Positions 1 to 6,609 of a stretch of DNA of 7,584 nucleotides are shown here, one piece after another. How positions within the stretch are numbered: position 1 is the first letter of the stretch; every line of letters begins with the position of its first letter. The DNA lies in contig JACDFX010000066.1 in NCBI GenBank assembly GCA_013815575.1, positions 1 to 7,584 of the forward strand, written 5' to 3'. The translations under genes were made by a program, and so were the position numbers. Below the pieces are notes generated by a model. The model was not told the origin of the DNA and did not search any database. It worked only from the letters and a program-made list of their open reading frames with translations. Source of the DNA: Rubrobacter sp. GTDB lineage: Bacteria > Actinomycetota > Rubrobacteria > Rubrobacterales > Rubrobacteraceae.

Positions 1-1005
1 GACCTCCCTCTGGGAGAAGGGCAGCGGCTCCCCGGCGGCGATGCGAATGCCGGTCTGGACGATGTCTATGCCCGTGACCTCCTCGGTGACGGGGTGCTCC
101 ACCTGCACGCGGGTGTTCATCTCAAGAAAGAAGAACTCGTCGCCGGCTTCGTCCTTGGCTTCGCCCTTCTGCAGGAGGAACTCCACGGTGCCGGCCGAGT
201 CGTAGCCCACGGCCTCTGCGGCGGCCACGGCGGCGCGGCCCATCGCCTGACGCGTTTCGGGGTCGAGGGCCGGGCTCGGGCATTCCTCGACAAGTTTCTG
301 GTGACGGCGCTGGATGGAGCAGTCGCGTTCGCCGAGGTGGACGCAGTTGCCGTGCTTGTCGCGGAAGACCTGGATCTCGACGTGCCGGGGCGCCGGGAGG
401 TACTTCTCCAGGTAAACCGACCCGTCCCCGAAGTATGCCTCGCCCTCCCGGCTCGCCCGCGAGTAGGCCGCCTCCGCCTGCGTCTTGTCGTGGGCCACGG
501 CGAAGCCCTTGCCACCACCGCCGGCCGAAGCCTTCACGGCGACCGGAAAACCGTGGTCGGCGGCAAACTCGAGTATGGCGTCGGCGGAACGGACGGGGTC
601 GCCGGTGCCGGGTGTGATCGGGACGCCGGCCCTTGCCATGATGCGCCTGGACTCGACCTTCGAGCCCATAGCCACTATGGCGTCGGGGTGGGGCCCGATC
701 CAGACGAGGCCGGCCTCCGTCACCGCCCTCGCGAACGGCGCGCTCTCGGCCAGAAAGCCGTAGCCGGGGTGAACGGCCTCGGCGCCGCTCTCCCGGGCTA
801 CCTCGATGAGCTTCTCGACGTTCAGGTAGCTCTCGGCGGCGGGCGTGGGGCCTATGTGGTAGGCCTCGTCGGCGACGAGCGTGTGGAGGGCGCCACGGTC
901 GACGTCCGAGTAGACGGCGACGCTCCTAACGCCCATCTCCCGGCACGCGCGGGCTATGCGGACGGAGATCTCGCCCCTGTTCGCGATCAGGACCTTCTCG
1001 AACAC
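1..1005 (-). CDS. accC: Biotin carboxylase subunit of acyl-CoA carboxylase (3' end beyond window)
   Basis: Manual translation of the minus strand gives 335 uninterrupted codons from a GTG start at 1005 to the window edge. The product is the ATP-dependent biotin carboxylase, which carboxylates carrier-bound biotin using bicarbonate. The N-terminal domain begins VFEKVLIANRGEIS. The ATP-grasp glycine loop GGGGKG is at about 162-167. Candidate ATP-binding lysines are K116 and K158, and H208/E210 lie in RHVEIQV. RDCSIQRRHQK follows at about 227-237. The catalytic segment EMNTRVQVEHPVTE starts at E295, matching the E288-R292 region of E. coli AccC. Compared with E. coli there are about 8 extra charged residues between E275 and E295. 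The GTG directly follows the epsilon-subunit TAG in the same frame. A GGGAGG lies about 11 nt upstream of it, and no other start is nearby. About 110 or more C-terminal residues, and any fused carrier domain, are missing. Confidence 0.95.
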   Translation of the reverse strand, partial: MFEKVLIANRGEISVRIARACREMGVRSVAVYSDVDRGALHTLVADEAYHIGPTPAAESYLNVEKLIEVARESGAEAVHPGYGFLAESAPFARAVTEAGLVWIGPHPDAIVAMGSKVESRRIMARAGVPITPGTGDPVRSADAILEFAADHGFPVAVKASAGGGGKGFAVAHDKTQAEAAYSRASREGEAYFGDGSVYLEKYLPAPRHVEIQVFRDKHGNCVHLGERDCSIQRRHQKLVEECPSPALDPETRQAMGRAAVAAAEAVGYDSAGTVEFLLQKGEAKDEAGDEFFFLEMNTRVQVEHPVTEEVTGIDIVQTGIRIAAGEPLPFSQREV

Positions 1006-1227
1006 CTAGAGACCGACCTCCCAGCTGGAGTAGGACCACAACGCGCCGTCGAGCTTCATCCCCCGCGGCACCGGATGCCCAAGCAGTCCCGCCAACCGCC
1101 ACCGACTTCTTACCAGATCCCGCGCCTCGGCCCTCCCCCCGCGCAGCACCTCCAGCGCCGCCACGATGGCCGCGGCCTCCTCGGGAGTCGGGGCTGGCCC
1201 AATCCGGGTTCGGGGCGCGTCCGTCAT
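1006..1227 (-). CDS. Small acyl-CoA carboxylase epsilon-like subunit
   Basis: This is a 73-residue protein starting at ATG 1227, which overlaps the preceding stop as ATGA. Residues 9-31 (IGPAPTPEEAAAIVAALEVL) match the proline-start amphipathic helix typical of actinobacterial acyl-CoA carboxylase epsilon subunits. The C-terminal half is tryptophan- and arginine-rich (SRWRLAGLLG at 41-50, then W64 and a closing SSW at 67-69), which also suits that loosely conserved family. Epsilon subunits bind the carboxyltransferase beta core and stimulate carboxylase assembly or activity. Position is strong support, because it lies between a beta subunit and a biotin carboxylase gene. Its TAG stop abuts the GTG of accC in the same frame, so the two are probably translationally coupled. 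The assignment rests on pattern and context, since short epsilon proteins align poorly. Confidence 0.7.
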   Translation of the reverse strand: MTDAPRTRIGPAPTPEEAAAIVAALEVLRGGRAEARDLVRSRWRLAGLLGHPVPRGMKLDGALWSYSSWEVGL

Positions 1228-1784
1228 CCGGCCAGGGCCCTTATCAGGGGCACGAGCGCGTACTCCAGCAGCAAGAAGAGCATGAAGAGCAACCCGAACA
1301 ACGCGGCCACCGTTACCAGTATCACGGCAGCCACTTTGAGGTCCGGGACAGGAGAAGGCCGATGCTCCCTTGACCCGGCCCGTACCAGGCCGCCCGGCAC
1401 GCCGACGAGGAAACCCAGGGCGAGGCCGTAGATCATGGTCCCCACGTTGCCCCCCTCGGCGGTGGGATACGGTGGGATGCCGGCGAGGGCCGTGCCGCCG
1501 AAGATGATCACGAAGACCGAGGCCAGCCCCACGAACAGCCCGACGGTCCTCCAGATTCCGGGATTACCCGCCATTCTTCTGAGCGGGTAGGTGGCCAGGC
1601 GGGCCGCGACCGCGCCGGCGAGCATGCCGGAGAGGAAGATGAGGAGGTCAAGCGCCAGGTCCGAACCCCGCAGCGCGAGCACGTCAAGCACGAAGAACGT
1701 CAGGACGCCGAAGACCGCCAGCGCCCAAGCCCTCCGCGTCCTGGGCCAGAGCCTGCGTATCCCGGCGATTCCCCTCCCCGTCAC
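1224..1784 (-). CDS. Five-helix integral membrane protein of unknown function
   Basis: I do not recognise a family. The frame stays open well upstream into the carboxyltransferase gene, but that part is arginine/glycine-rich shadow sequence. The plausible start is GTG 1784, five bases after the pccB stop, giving 186 residues. An arginine-rich N-terminus (residues 4-18) precedes five hydrophobic segments at about 20-38, 43-63, 80-100, 114-134 and 151-181. The last is long enough to be a helix plus an interfacial extension. A proline/glycine-rich loop (about 101-113) lies between helices 3 and 4. Positive charge in the N-terminus and in the 62-79 and 135-150 loops suggests, by the positive-inside rule, a cytoplasmic N-terminus. 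No signal peptide, enzyme motif or transporter signature is visible. No clear Shine-Dalgarno sequence is seen, so translation may depend on coupling to pccB. It overlaps the epsilon gene by four bases, so it is a full operon member. Confidence 0.75.
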   Translation of the reverse strand: MTGRGIAGIRRLWPRTRRAWALAVFGVLTFFVLDVLALRGSDLALDLLIFLSGMLAGAVAARLATYPLRRMAGNPGIWRTVGLFVGLASVFVIIFGGTALAGIPPYPTAEGGNVGTMIYGLALGFLVGVPGGLVRAGSREHRPSPVPDLKVAAVILVTVAALFGLLFMLFLLLEYALVPLIRALAG

Positions 1785-1789
1785 GGTAC

Positions 1790-3364
1790 TCAGAGGGGGA
1801 TGTTCCCGTGCTTGCGCGGCGGGCGCTCGGGACGCTTGGTCCGGACCATCGAGAGGGCTTTTATGAGGTATGGCCTCGTCTCCCGCGGGTCTATGACGTC
1901 GTCTATAAAGCCCATCTCCGCGGCGACCATCGGGTTGTTGAACTTCTGCTCGTAGTCTGAGATCAGGGCCTCGCGCTCGGCCTCGGGGTCCTCCGCCTCG
2001 GCGATGCGCCTGCGGTGGATGATCCCGACCGCCGCCCCCGCCCCCATGACCGCGACCTCGCCGGTCGGCCAGGCGACGTTGACGTCGGCGCCTATGTGCT
2101 TGGAGTTCATGACGTCGTAGGCCCCGCCGTAGGCCTTCCTGGTGATGACGGTCATCTTGGGGACGGTGGCCTCGGAAAAAGCGTAGAGCAGCTTGGCGCC
2201 GTGGCGGATGATCCCACCCCACTCCTGCCCCGTCCCAGGCATGAACCCCGGCACGTCCACGAACGTGAGCAAGGGTATGTTGAACGCGTCGCAGAACCTC
2301 ACGAACCGCGCCCCCTTTACGCTCGCGTCTATATCGAGCGTCCCGGCGAGCACCTTCGGCTGGTTCCCAACCACCCCGACCGCGTGCCCGTCGAGCCGGA
2401 CAAACCCGACGACCAAGTTCTGCGCCCAACCCTCCTGCACCTCGAAGAACTCCCCGTCGTCCACGACGAGACCTATCGCCTCCCTGATGTCGTAGGGCTG
2501 GCGTGGCGAGTCCGGCACGAGCGAGGCGAGCCCCTCGTCCATCCGTCCCGCATCGTCAGCCGGAGGATAGTAAGGGGCGGTCTCCAGGTTGTTCTCCGGC
2601 AGGAAGGAGAGCAGGAAGCGCACGTCCAGGAGGCACGTCTCCTCGTCCGGGGAGGAGAAGTGGGCGACGCCGCTCTTGGTGTTGTGGGTGACGGCCCCGC
2701 CGAGGTTCTCCTGGCTCACCTCCTCGCCCGTGACGTTCCTTATGACGTCGGGACCGGTGATGAACATGTGGCTCGTCTCCTCGACCATAAAGACGAAATC
2801 CGTGATGGCCGGCGAGTAGACCGCGCCCCCGGCGCAGGGTCCCATGACCACCGAGATCTGGGGCACCACACCAGAGGCGAGCACGTTCCTGTGGAAGATG
2901 TCCGCGTACCCGGCCAGCGAGACGACCCCCTCCTGAATCCTGGCCCCACCCGAGTCGTTTATGCCGACGATAGGACATCCGGTGCTGAGGGCCAGGTCCA
3001 TGACCTTGCAGATCTTCTCGGCGTAGACCTCGCCAAGGGACCCCCCGAACACCGTAAAGTCCTGCGAGAACACACAGACCTTCCGCCCCATGACTTCCCC
3101 GTACCCGGTAACGACCCCATCCCCGAGCGGCCTGTTCTCCCCAAGCCCGAAGTTGTCCGAACGATGCACCCTGTACCGGTCGATCTCAACGAACGTTCCC
3201 TCGTCCAGCAGCGCCTCTATGCGCTCGCGGGCTGTCATCTTGCCCTTCTCGCGCTGCCGCTGCACGGCTTGCTCGGAGGCGGGATGGGCCGCCCTCTCGC
3301 GCAGCTTCTCCAGCCCTTCCAGTTTTTCGGCGGTCGTGTCCTCGCCCAGCCTCTCATCCTGCAT
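1790..3364 (-). CDS. pccB: Acyl-CoA (propionyl/acetyl-CoA) carboxylase carboxyltransferase beta subunit
   Basis: This 524-residue protein has the normal length of PccB/AccD5-type beta subunits. It transfers the carboxyl group from carboxybiotin to an acyl-CoA, giving methylmalonyl- or malonyl-CoA. The two crotonase-like halves are complete. The N-terminal half has [12 protein letters not shown] (about 136-147) and [11 protein letters not shown] (about 175-185), whose Gly-Gly pairs form oxyanion holes. The C-terminal half has [17 protein letters not shown] (about 368-384) and [11 protein letters not shown] (409-419). D417 in GGAYDVM appears to be the specificity position described for Streptomyces PccB (Asp422), which would favour acetyl/propionyl-CoA over longer chains. 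The family ending PxKHGNIPL is intact. ATG 3364 is chosen over an in-frame TTG at 3388 because the N-terminus then fits the family and a -10 box at 3378-3373 would place transcription initiation at or just before it. It is the first gene of the carboxylase operon. Confidence 0.96.
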   Translation of the reverse strand: MQDERLGEDTTAEKLEGLEKLRERAAHPASEQAVQRQREKGKMTARERIEALLDEGTFVEIDRYRVHRSDNFGLGENRPLGDGVVTGYGEVMGRKVCVFSQDFTVFGGSLGEVYAEKICKVMDLALSTGCPIVGINDSGGARIQEGVVSLAGYADIFHRNVLASGVVPQISVVMGPCAGGAVYSPAITDFVFMVEETSHMFITGPDVIRNVTGEEVSQENLGGAVTHNTKSGVAHFSSPDEETCLLDVRFLLSFLPENNLETAPYYPPADDAGRMDEGLASLVPDSPRQPYDIREAIGLVVDDGEFFEVQEGWAQNLVVGFVRLDGHAVGVVGNQPKVLAGTLDIDASVKGARFVRFCDAFNIPLLTFVDVPGFMPGTGQEWGGIIRHGAKLLYAFSEATVPKMTVITRKAYGGAYDVMNSKHIGADVNVAWPTGEVAVMGAGAAVGIIHRRRIAEAEDPEAEREALISDYEQKFNNPMVAAEMGFIDDVIDPRETRPYLIKALSMVRTKRPERPPRKHGNIPL

Positions 3365-3372
3365 AGTCGGGC

Positions 3373-3378
3373 ATTCTA
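3373..3378 (-). promoter_or_regulatory. Candidate -10 box for a leaderless pccB transcript
   Basis: The minus strand reads TAGAAT (5 of 6 matches to TATAAT), followed by eight bases and then the pccB ATG. Initiation about 6-9 bases downstream of the box would fall at or next to the start codon, and leaderless mRNAs are common in Actinobacteria. No Shine-Dalgarno sequence precedes the ATG, which fits. No good -35 element is visible at 16-18 bp. The start site is inferred from sequence only. Confidence 0.5.
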
Positions 3379-3397
3379 GCACGCGCAAAACTGGCTA

Positions 3398-3410
3398 TTT
3401 CGCGGCGAAA
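3398..3410. promoter_or_regulatory. 13-bp perfect palindrome, candidate operator upstream of pccB
   Basis: TTTCGC-G-GCGAAA on the plus strand is a perfect 6+1+6 inverted repeat. It overlaps and extends upstream of the expected -35 position of the candidate pccB promoter. The site could bind a dimeric repressor or activator of the carboxylase operon. It has no T-tract, and its position in the 75-base gap between the DUF5615 stop and pccB makes a terminator less likely, though weak attenuation cannot be excluded. No known motif is assigned. Confidence 0.35.
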
Positions 3411-3439
3411 GCGTTACGAGAGTTCGGTCGGCAAAGACC

Positions 3440-3790
3440 TCACCGGATACGGATACGCTTCTCTTCTACTATCCAGAGACGGCCTTCCAGGGGTTCGTGT
3501 TCGACCGCACTTAGCGTTCGCCGGAATACGTCGACAACGTGAGCCTTGTCTTGCCGGAGGGGACGCAGCACGATAATTCCGGGATACTCGTCTGGCGGGT
3601 AGGTTCGTATGTCGGCGAAATCGAGATCCAGTGTCACGAAGATCCGGCCTTCGCTCTTACAGACCTCGGACAGATTTCGGTCGTTGGTACCGACGAGCAG
3701 TTGGTCGCCCACGGTGGCGGCCTCGTGTCCGGCGGTCCGCAGCTCCTCGGCCAGTTCCACAGGGAGGTTCTCATCGATCTTGAACCTCAC
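3440..3790 (-). CDS. DUF5615 PIN-like protein, probable toxin of a TA-type pair
   Basis: This 116-residue protein starts at GTG 3790. The N-terminal MRFKIDENLP puts the acidic D6-E7-N8 cluster on the first strand, as in DUF5615/Mut7-C-like PIN proteins. The central segment FVTLDLDFAD (51-60) supplies D55, D57 and D60. Together these resemble the metal-binding acidic site of PIN-fold nucleases. GIIVLRPL (71-78) is the following core strand, and the length is typical. It starts eight bases after the DUF433 stop, with an AAGG about 7 bases upstream. DUF433-DUF5615 pairing is a recurrent arrangement usually treated as toxin-antitoxin-like. By inference it would be an RNase, but biochemical proof for the family is limited. 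The basic tail (KRIRIR) is intact. Confidence 0.85.
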   Translation of the reverse strand: MRFKIDENLPVELAEELRTAGHEAATVGDQLLVGTNDRNLSEVCKSEGRIFVTLDLDFADIRTYPPDEYPGIIVLRPLRQDKAHVVDVFRRTLSAVEHEPLEGRLWIVEEKRIRIR

Positions 3791-3798
3791 GCGGCGCC

Positions 3799-4062
<264 letters not shown>

Positions 4063-4095
4063 CTATCGACCATTGTCTTCACTTCTTCCAGCATC

Positions 4096-4437
4096 CTACA
4101 ACTCCAGCACGTAGCGGAGCGTCTGGCCTATCTGGTGGACGGCCTCCGGTGATGTGGTGCCGAAGCGGCGTACCATCCGTTCGACGGCGACAGATTTGAC
4201 GTCTTCGCATTTTGCGTAGCTGGTCTCGTCCAGACCGCTCTCGCCAGGCTCGATCTCGACGTGCAACGGTAGATCCCGCCGCGAGGTGGTCGTGGGCACC
4301 ACCACGACTACGCCCCCAGGCCCGGCGTTCAGCATGTCGGACGACATCACAACCGCCGGGCGAACGTATCCACCTTCGCGTCCCACGGGGACACCGAAAT
4401 CAACCAACCATACCTCGCCACGCCTCACGTCCGTCAA
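4096..4437 (-). CDS. MazF/PemK-family endoribonuclease toxin
   Basis: From TTG 4437 this is a 113-residue protein. An in-frame extension to 4497 exists but lies within the antitoxin gene and is arginine-rich. MazF-type features are RRGEVWLVDFG (5-15), the R26-P27-A28-V29-V30 motif (RPAVV) and VVVVVPTTTS (43-52). R26 and T49-T51 correspond to the conserved Arg and Thr of the RNA-cleavage site in MazF proteins. KCEDVKSVAVERM toward the C-terminus is the usual dimer-side segment. Such toxins cut mRNA at short sequence motifs, and specificity cannot be read here. The TTG shares four bases with the antitoxin stop (TTGA), a typical coupled TA overlap. A GTG at 4428 is an alternative start. No disruption is seen, so the toxin looks intact. 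Confidence 0.9.
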   Translation of the reverse strand: MTDVRRGEVWLVDFGVPVGREGGYVRPAVVMSSDMLNAGPGGVVVVVPTTTSRRDLPLHVEIEPGESGLDETSYAKCEDVKSVAVERMVRRFGTTSPEAVHQIGQTLRYVLEL

Positions 4438-4673
4438 CCCGAGGCGTCTCGCAACGCGCCCGACTCGCCGTCGCGCTCGTCCGAGATTCCGGTCCACTCC
4501 TCCCGATCTTCACGCAACTCGTCATACCTCGCGTTGGTCCGCTCCCAGAATACCTTGCGCTCGTACTCCGCAACCGCCTCCTCCACTACCGCCTGCATCT
4601 TCATGCCCGTGGTCTCCGCCAGAGCCCTGACCCTACGCTTGGTGGCGTCTTCAACCCGAATAGTGGTGCTCAT
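4434..4673 (-). CDS. Ribbon-helix-helix antitoxin (MazE-like)
   Basis: This 79-residue protein starts at ATG 4673. The N-terminus STTIRVEDATKRRVRALAE is the beta-strand plus first helix of a ribbon-helix-helix DNA-binding domain, followed by TGMKMQAVVEEAVAEY (22-37) as the second helix. The C-terminal part (FWERTNARYDELREDREEW, 42-60, and an acidic Gly/Asp-rich tail) is the kind of flexible segment that wraps and neutralises a MazF toxin. This Y..LR.D...W pattern recurs in actinobacterial MazE-like antitoxins. It is the first gene of the pair and overlaps the toxin start by four bases. A palindrome cluster immediately upstream is a likely autoregulatory operator. There is no strong Shine-Dalgarno sequence. 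Confidence 0.88.
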   Translation of the reverse strand: MSTTIRVEDATKRRVRALAETTGMKMQAVVEEAVAEYERKVFWERTNARYDELREDREEWTGISDERDGESGALRDASG

Positions 4674-4681
4674 ACCGTTCA

Positions 4682-4710
4682 GTCTACCATTCAGTAGACA
4701 TTAGACTCTA
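4682..4710. promoter_or_regulatory. Palindrome cluster, candidate autoregulatory operator/promoter of the MazEF-like pair
   Basis: Two inverted repeats lie directly upstream of the antitoxin. The first is GTCTAC-N6-GTAGAC (4682-4699, perfect arms); the second is TAGA-C-TCTA (4702-4710). They share TAGA/TCTA half-sites. The minus strand also reads TCTAAT at 4705-4700, a 5-of-6 match to TATAAT, which would initiate near 4693 and give a leader of about 20 nt. Repressor bound to these half-sites would cover the -10 and the start site, as expected for an autorepressing ribbon-helix-helix antitoxin. The -35 is unclear. Confidence 0.5.
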
Positions 4711-4930
4711 CAACCGGGCGCGAGTAACGGCCTCGGCGGGCGTACCTGGCCAAACCTGACCGCCAGAGAAGCGGCGAAGGAAGGGCCCGCGCGCAACTCT
4801 ACTTGAACTCTTACGCGGAGGGCTCGACCGGCTACGCTCTCTCGGGGCGTTCCTCGCCCTCGTCGGCGCCTGCCTGCTGCGCGAGGACCGCGGTCCTTGA
4901 CCCTGAGGGCGCCCCGGTCAAGCCTGAGAC
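4711..4930. other. Spacer between the ECF operon and the toxin-antitoxin region
   Basis: No gene with family features is seen in this 220-base stretch. It carries two hairpin-forming repeats at its ecfT end (listed separately). A plus-strand open stretch at about 4760-4900 lacks an ATG or recognisable homology. No tRNA or other structured RNA was recognised by eye. Confidence 0.5.
4884..4922 (-). terminator. Candidate hairpins downstream of ecfT
   Basis: Starting nine bases after the ecfT TAG, the minus strand has CTTGACC, a 13-nt loop and GGTCAAG (4922-4896). Overlapping its distal end is the 14-bp perfect palindrome AGGACCGCGGTCCT (4884-4897). The location suits transcription termination, but there is no U-tract. 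It could be a non-canonical terminator, a 3' stabilising structure, or a protein-binding site. The two stems share two bases, so they may compete. Confidence 0.35.
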
Positions 4931-5737
4931 CTATACGAGCCAGGCGACGATCATCCAGGCCAGGACGAGCGCTAGAACCGCCCAATCGGAGGGCCTCGCC
5001 TCCATCAGTCGGAACTTGGTGCGGCCTCGGCCGCCGCGGTAGCTGCGGGTGTTCATGGCGGTGGTCAGGGTGTCAGCGCGGGTGAACCCGCTGATAAAGA
5101 TGGGGACGAGTAGGCGTCCGATGCGTCTCGCGCGCGTCACGGCGCCGCCCTGGTCGAAGGGGACGCCGCGGGCGGTCTGGGCGCGGGCGAGGCGTTCTAT
5201 CTCTTCTATAAAGATGGGGACAAACTTTATGGCTATGACGAAGACGAGGACCAGTTCGTTTACGGGCAGGCGGAGGCGTTGGAGCGGGGCGAAGATCAGC
5301 TCCAGGCCGTTCGTCAGGTCCACGAGCGAGGTCGTTAGCATCAGCATCGTGGTGACGTGGTACAGGAAGATCACGCGCAGCCCCAGTATGCCGGCCGTGT
5401 AGAGCCCCTCGGTCGAGACCGAGAGTATCCACCACCGCCACAGATAGTTCGACGCCTCCCCAGGATAGAAGAGAACCTGAAAGACCAGGATAAAGAGGAG
5501 AAAAGCCAGAAAGAACTGCGAGCCGCGCAGGATAAAGCCGACGGGTATGCGGGAGACGATCTGTATCAGGGCCAGCAGCAACAGCACTATCCCGAAGCCT
5601 ATAAAGTCCCCGATCAGGAACGAGGCGACGACGAAGACGAACGTGATGACGAGCTTGATCCGCGCGTCCATCCGGTGGATAAACGAGCCGGTATCTACGT
5701 ACTGCCCGAAGATGACGTTCCGCTGAAGCTCCAGCAC
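4931..5737 (-). CDS. ecfT: ECF transporter transmembrane coupling protein EcfT
   Basis: This 268-residue integral membrane protein is the usual EcfT length. It starts at GTG 5737, sharing one base with the TAG stop of the preceding ATPase gene (TAGTG). EcfT joins the vitamin/metal-binding S component to the two cytoplasmic ATPases. Hydrophobic segments lie at about 28-62, 70-92, 112-135 and 161-178, with a final helix at 252-268. The cytoplasmic coupling region carries the first Arg motif A189-R190-G191 (in AQTARGVPF). The second motif appears as T230-R231-S232 in AMNTRSYRGGRGRTKF, where many homologues have Ala-Arg-Gly. These arginine-containing motifs contact the ATPases. The amphipathic N-terminus GQYVDTGSFIHRMDARIKL, with its HRMDAR segment, is characteristic of the family. 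It is the last gene of the operon, followed by hairpins. Confidence 0.94.
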   Translation of the reverse strand: MLELQRNVIFGQYVDTGSFIHRMDARIKLVITFVFVVASFLIGDFIGFGIVLLLLALIQIVSRIPVGFILRGSQFFLAFLLFILVFQVLFYPGEASNYLWRWWILSVSTEGLYTAGILGLRVIFLYHVTTMLMLTTSLVDLTNGLELIFAPLQRLRLPVNELVLVFVIAIKFVPIFIEEIERLARAQTARGVPFDQGGAVTRARRIGRLLVPIFISGFTRADTLTTAMNTRSYRGGRGRTKFRLMEARPSDWAVLALVLAWMIVAWLV

Positions 5738-6609
5738 TACGCAGCCCCGATCCTCTTCACGATCTCGGCTTCGAGCTCGTCTTCGGTGAGAAGGTCGGTC
5801 GGAAAGTCCGGGAAGAGCTTCCGCAGCTCGCGCGCCCCGATGACGGGCTCGGGGAGCGTGATGTCGAGCTTTGCGAGCCGGTCTACCTCGCGCAGCACCT
5901 CGCGCACCGGACCGTCCATCACGACCGTTCCACCGTCGAGCACCACGAAGCGGTCGCAGAGAAGGCTAGCGTCGGTGAGGCTGGCGGAGCAGACGATCAG
6001 GGTGAGGTCGCGCTCGTCCTGAAGCCGAAACAGAAGCTCCAGAAGCTCGCGTCTTCCGCGCGGGTCGAGCCCGGCCATCGGCTCGTCGAGGACCAGGACC
6101 GGCGTGCGCATGGCGAGCACGCCGGCTATGGCGACCCGCCGGCGCTGGCCGCCGGAGAGCGCGTGGACGTAGCGCAGCCGGTACTCCGGGTAGGGGAGCC
6201 CCAGCGTGTTCAGGCTCTCCTCGACGCGCTCGCGGGTTTCGGCGGCGGACAATCCGGCGGCGGTCGGGCCGAAGGCCACGTCCGCGCCGACGACGTCTTC
6301 GATGATCTGGGAGTCGGGCCGCTGGAAGACGATGCCGACCTCCCGCCGCAGCCTCGCCCGGTCGTAGCCGGGTTCGGCGATGTCCCGGCCTTCGTAGAAG
6401 ACCTGCCCCGGTTTCACGCGCAGGAGGTGGGCAAAAGAGTCCACGATGGTTGATTTACCAGACTGGGTCGCGCCCACGATGCCCACCCTCTCGCCGCGCC
6501 GGATCTCGAAAGACGCGTCCCGGATCGCCTCACTCGCCCGCGGCGTCCCTTCGAGGTAGGTGTAGCCGAAGTGCCGCAGCTCCAGAATCGGGGGCGCCGA
6601 GTCCTCCAT
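5737..6609 (-). CDS. ECF transporter ATPase subunit with missing H-loop histidine (EcfA2-like)
   Basis: This is a 290-residue ABC ATPase from ATG 6609, overlapping the previous stop by one base (TGATG). Present are Walker A GATQSGKST (46-54), Q-loop Q96 in VFQRPDSQ, signature LSGGQ (151-155), Walker B VLVLDEP with D175/E176, and D-loop AGLD with D182. The switch region reads IVCSASLTDAS where family members have a VTHSMEEA-type sequence. The expected histidine aligns with A209 (or S208), and no His is nearby. It powers vitamin or metal-ion uptake together with the neighbouring ATPase and EcfT. A C-terminal extension of about 60 residues (LDITLPEPVIGARELRKLF onward) matches the EcfA C-terminal domain. 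Its own site probably hydrolyses ATP poorly, while it supplies an intact signature and D-loop to the partner. The A1/A2 name is by position only. Confidence 0.93.
   Translation of the reverse strand: MEDSAPPILELRHFGYTYLEGTPRASEAIRDASFEIRRGERVGIVGATQSGKSTIVDSFAHLLRVKPGQVFYEGRDIAEPGYDRARLRREVGIVFQRPDSQIIEDVVGADVAFGPTAAGLSAAETRERVEESLNTLGLPYPEYRLRYVHALSGGQRRRVAIAGVLAMRTPVLVLDEPMAGLDPRGRRELLELLFRLQDERDLTLIVCSASLTDASLLCDRFVVLDGGTVVMDGPVREVLREVDRLAKLDITLPEPVIGARELRKLFPDFPTDLLTEDELEAEIVKRIGAA

Noticed and set aside
94..1431. Long plus-strand open frame opposite accC, epsilon and the membrane protein
   Set aside because: Antisense shadow of real genes in GC-rich DNA; no family motifs, low-complexity Arg/Gly/Pro composition.
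1785..2429. N-terminal extension of the membrane-protein frame inside pccB
   Set aside because: This part overlaps pccB in another frame and is arginine/glycine-rich shadow sequence; GTG 1784 right after the pccB stop is a better start.
2015..3379. 454-codon plus-strand open frame opposite pccB
   Set aside because: The minus strand encodes a full-length, motif-complete carboxyltransferase; the plus-strand product is His/Arg/Asp-rich with no recognisable domain.
4438..4497. Longer MazF start adding about 20 Arg-rich residues
   Set aside because: It would lie within the antitoxin gene; the TTG overlapping the antitoxin stop (TTGA) gives the normal MazF N-terminus.
4760..4900. Plus-strand open stretch with a hydrophobic end (LRSLGAFLALVGACLL)
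   Set aside because: No good start codon, about 46 codons, no homology recognised; could be a remnant but cannot be supported.
4701..4985. Minus-strand 94-codon frame across the end of ecfT and the spacer
   Set aside because: Begins inside ecfT, Arg-rich, no domain, and runs into the TA promoter region.
5357..6022. Plus-strand 221-codon frame opposite ecfT and the ATPase gene
   Set aside because: Antisense to two well-supported genes; composition is charged/serine-rich shadow sequence.
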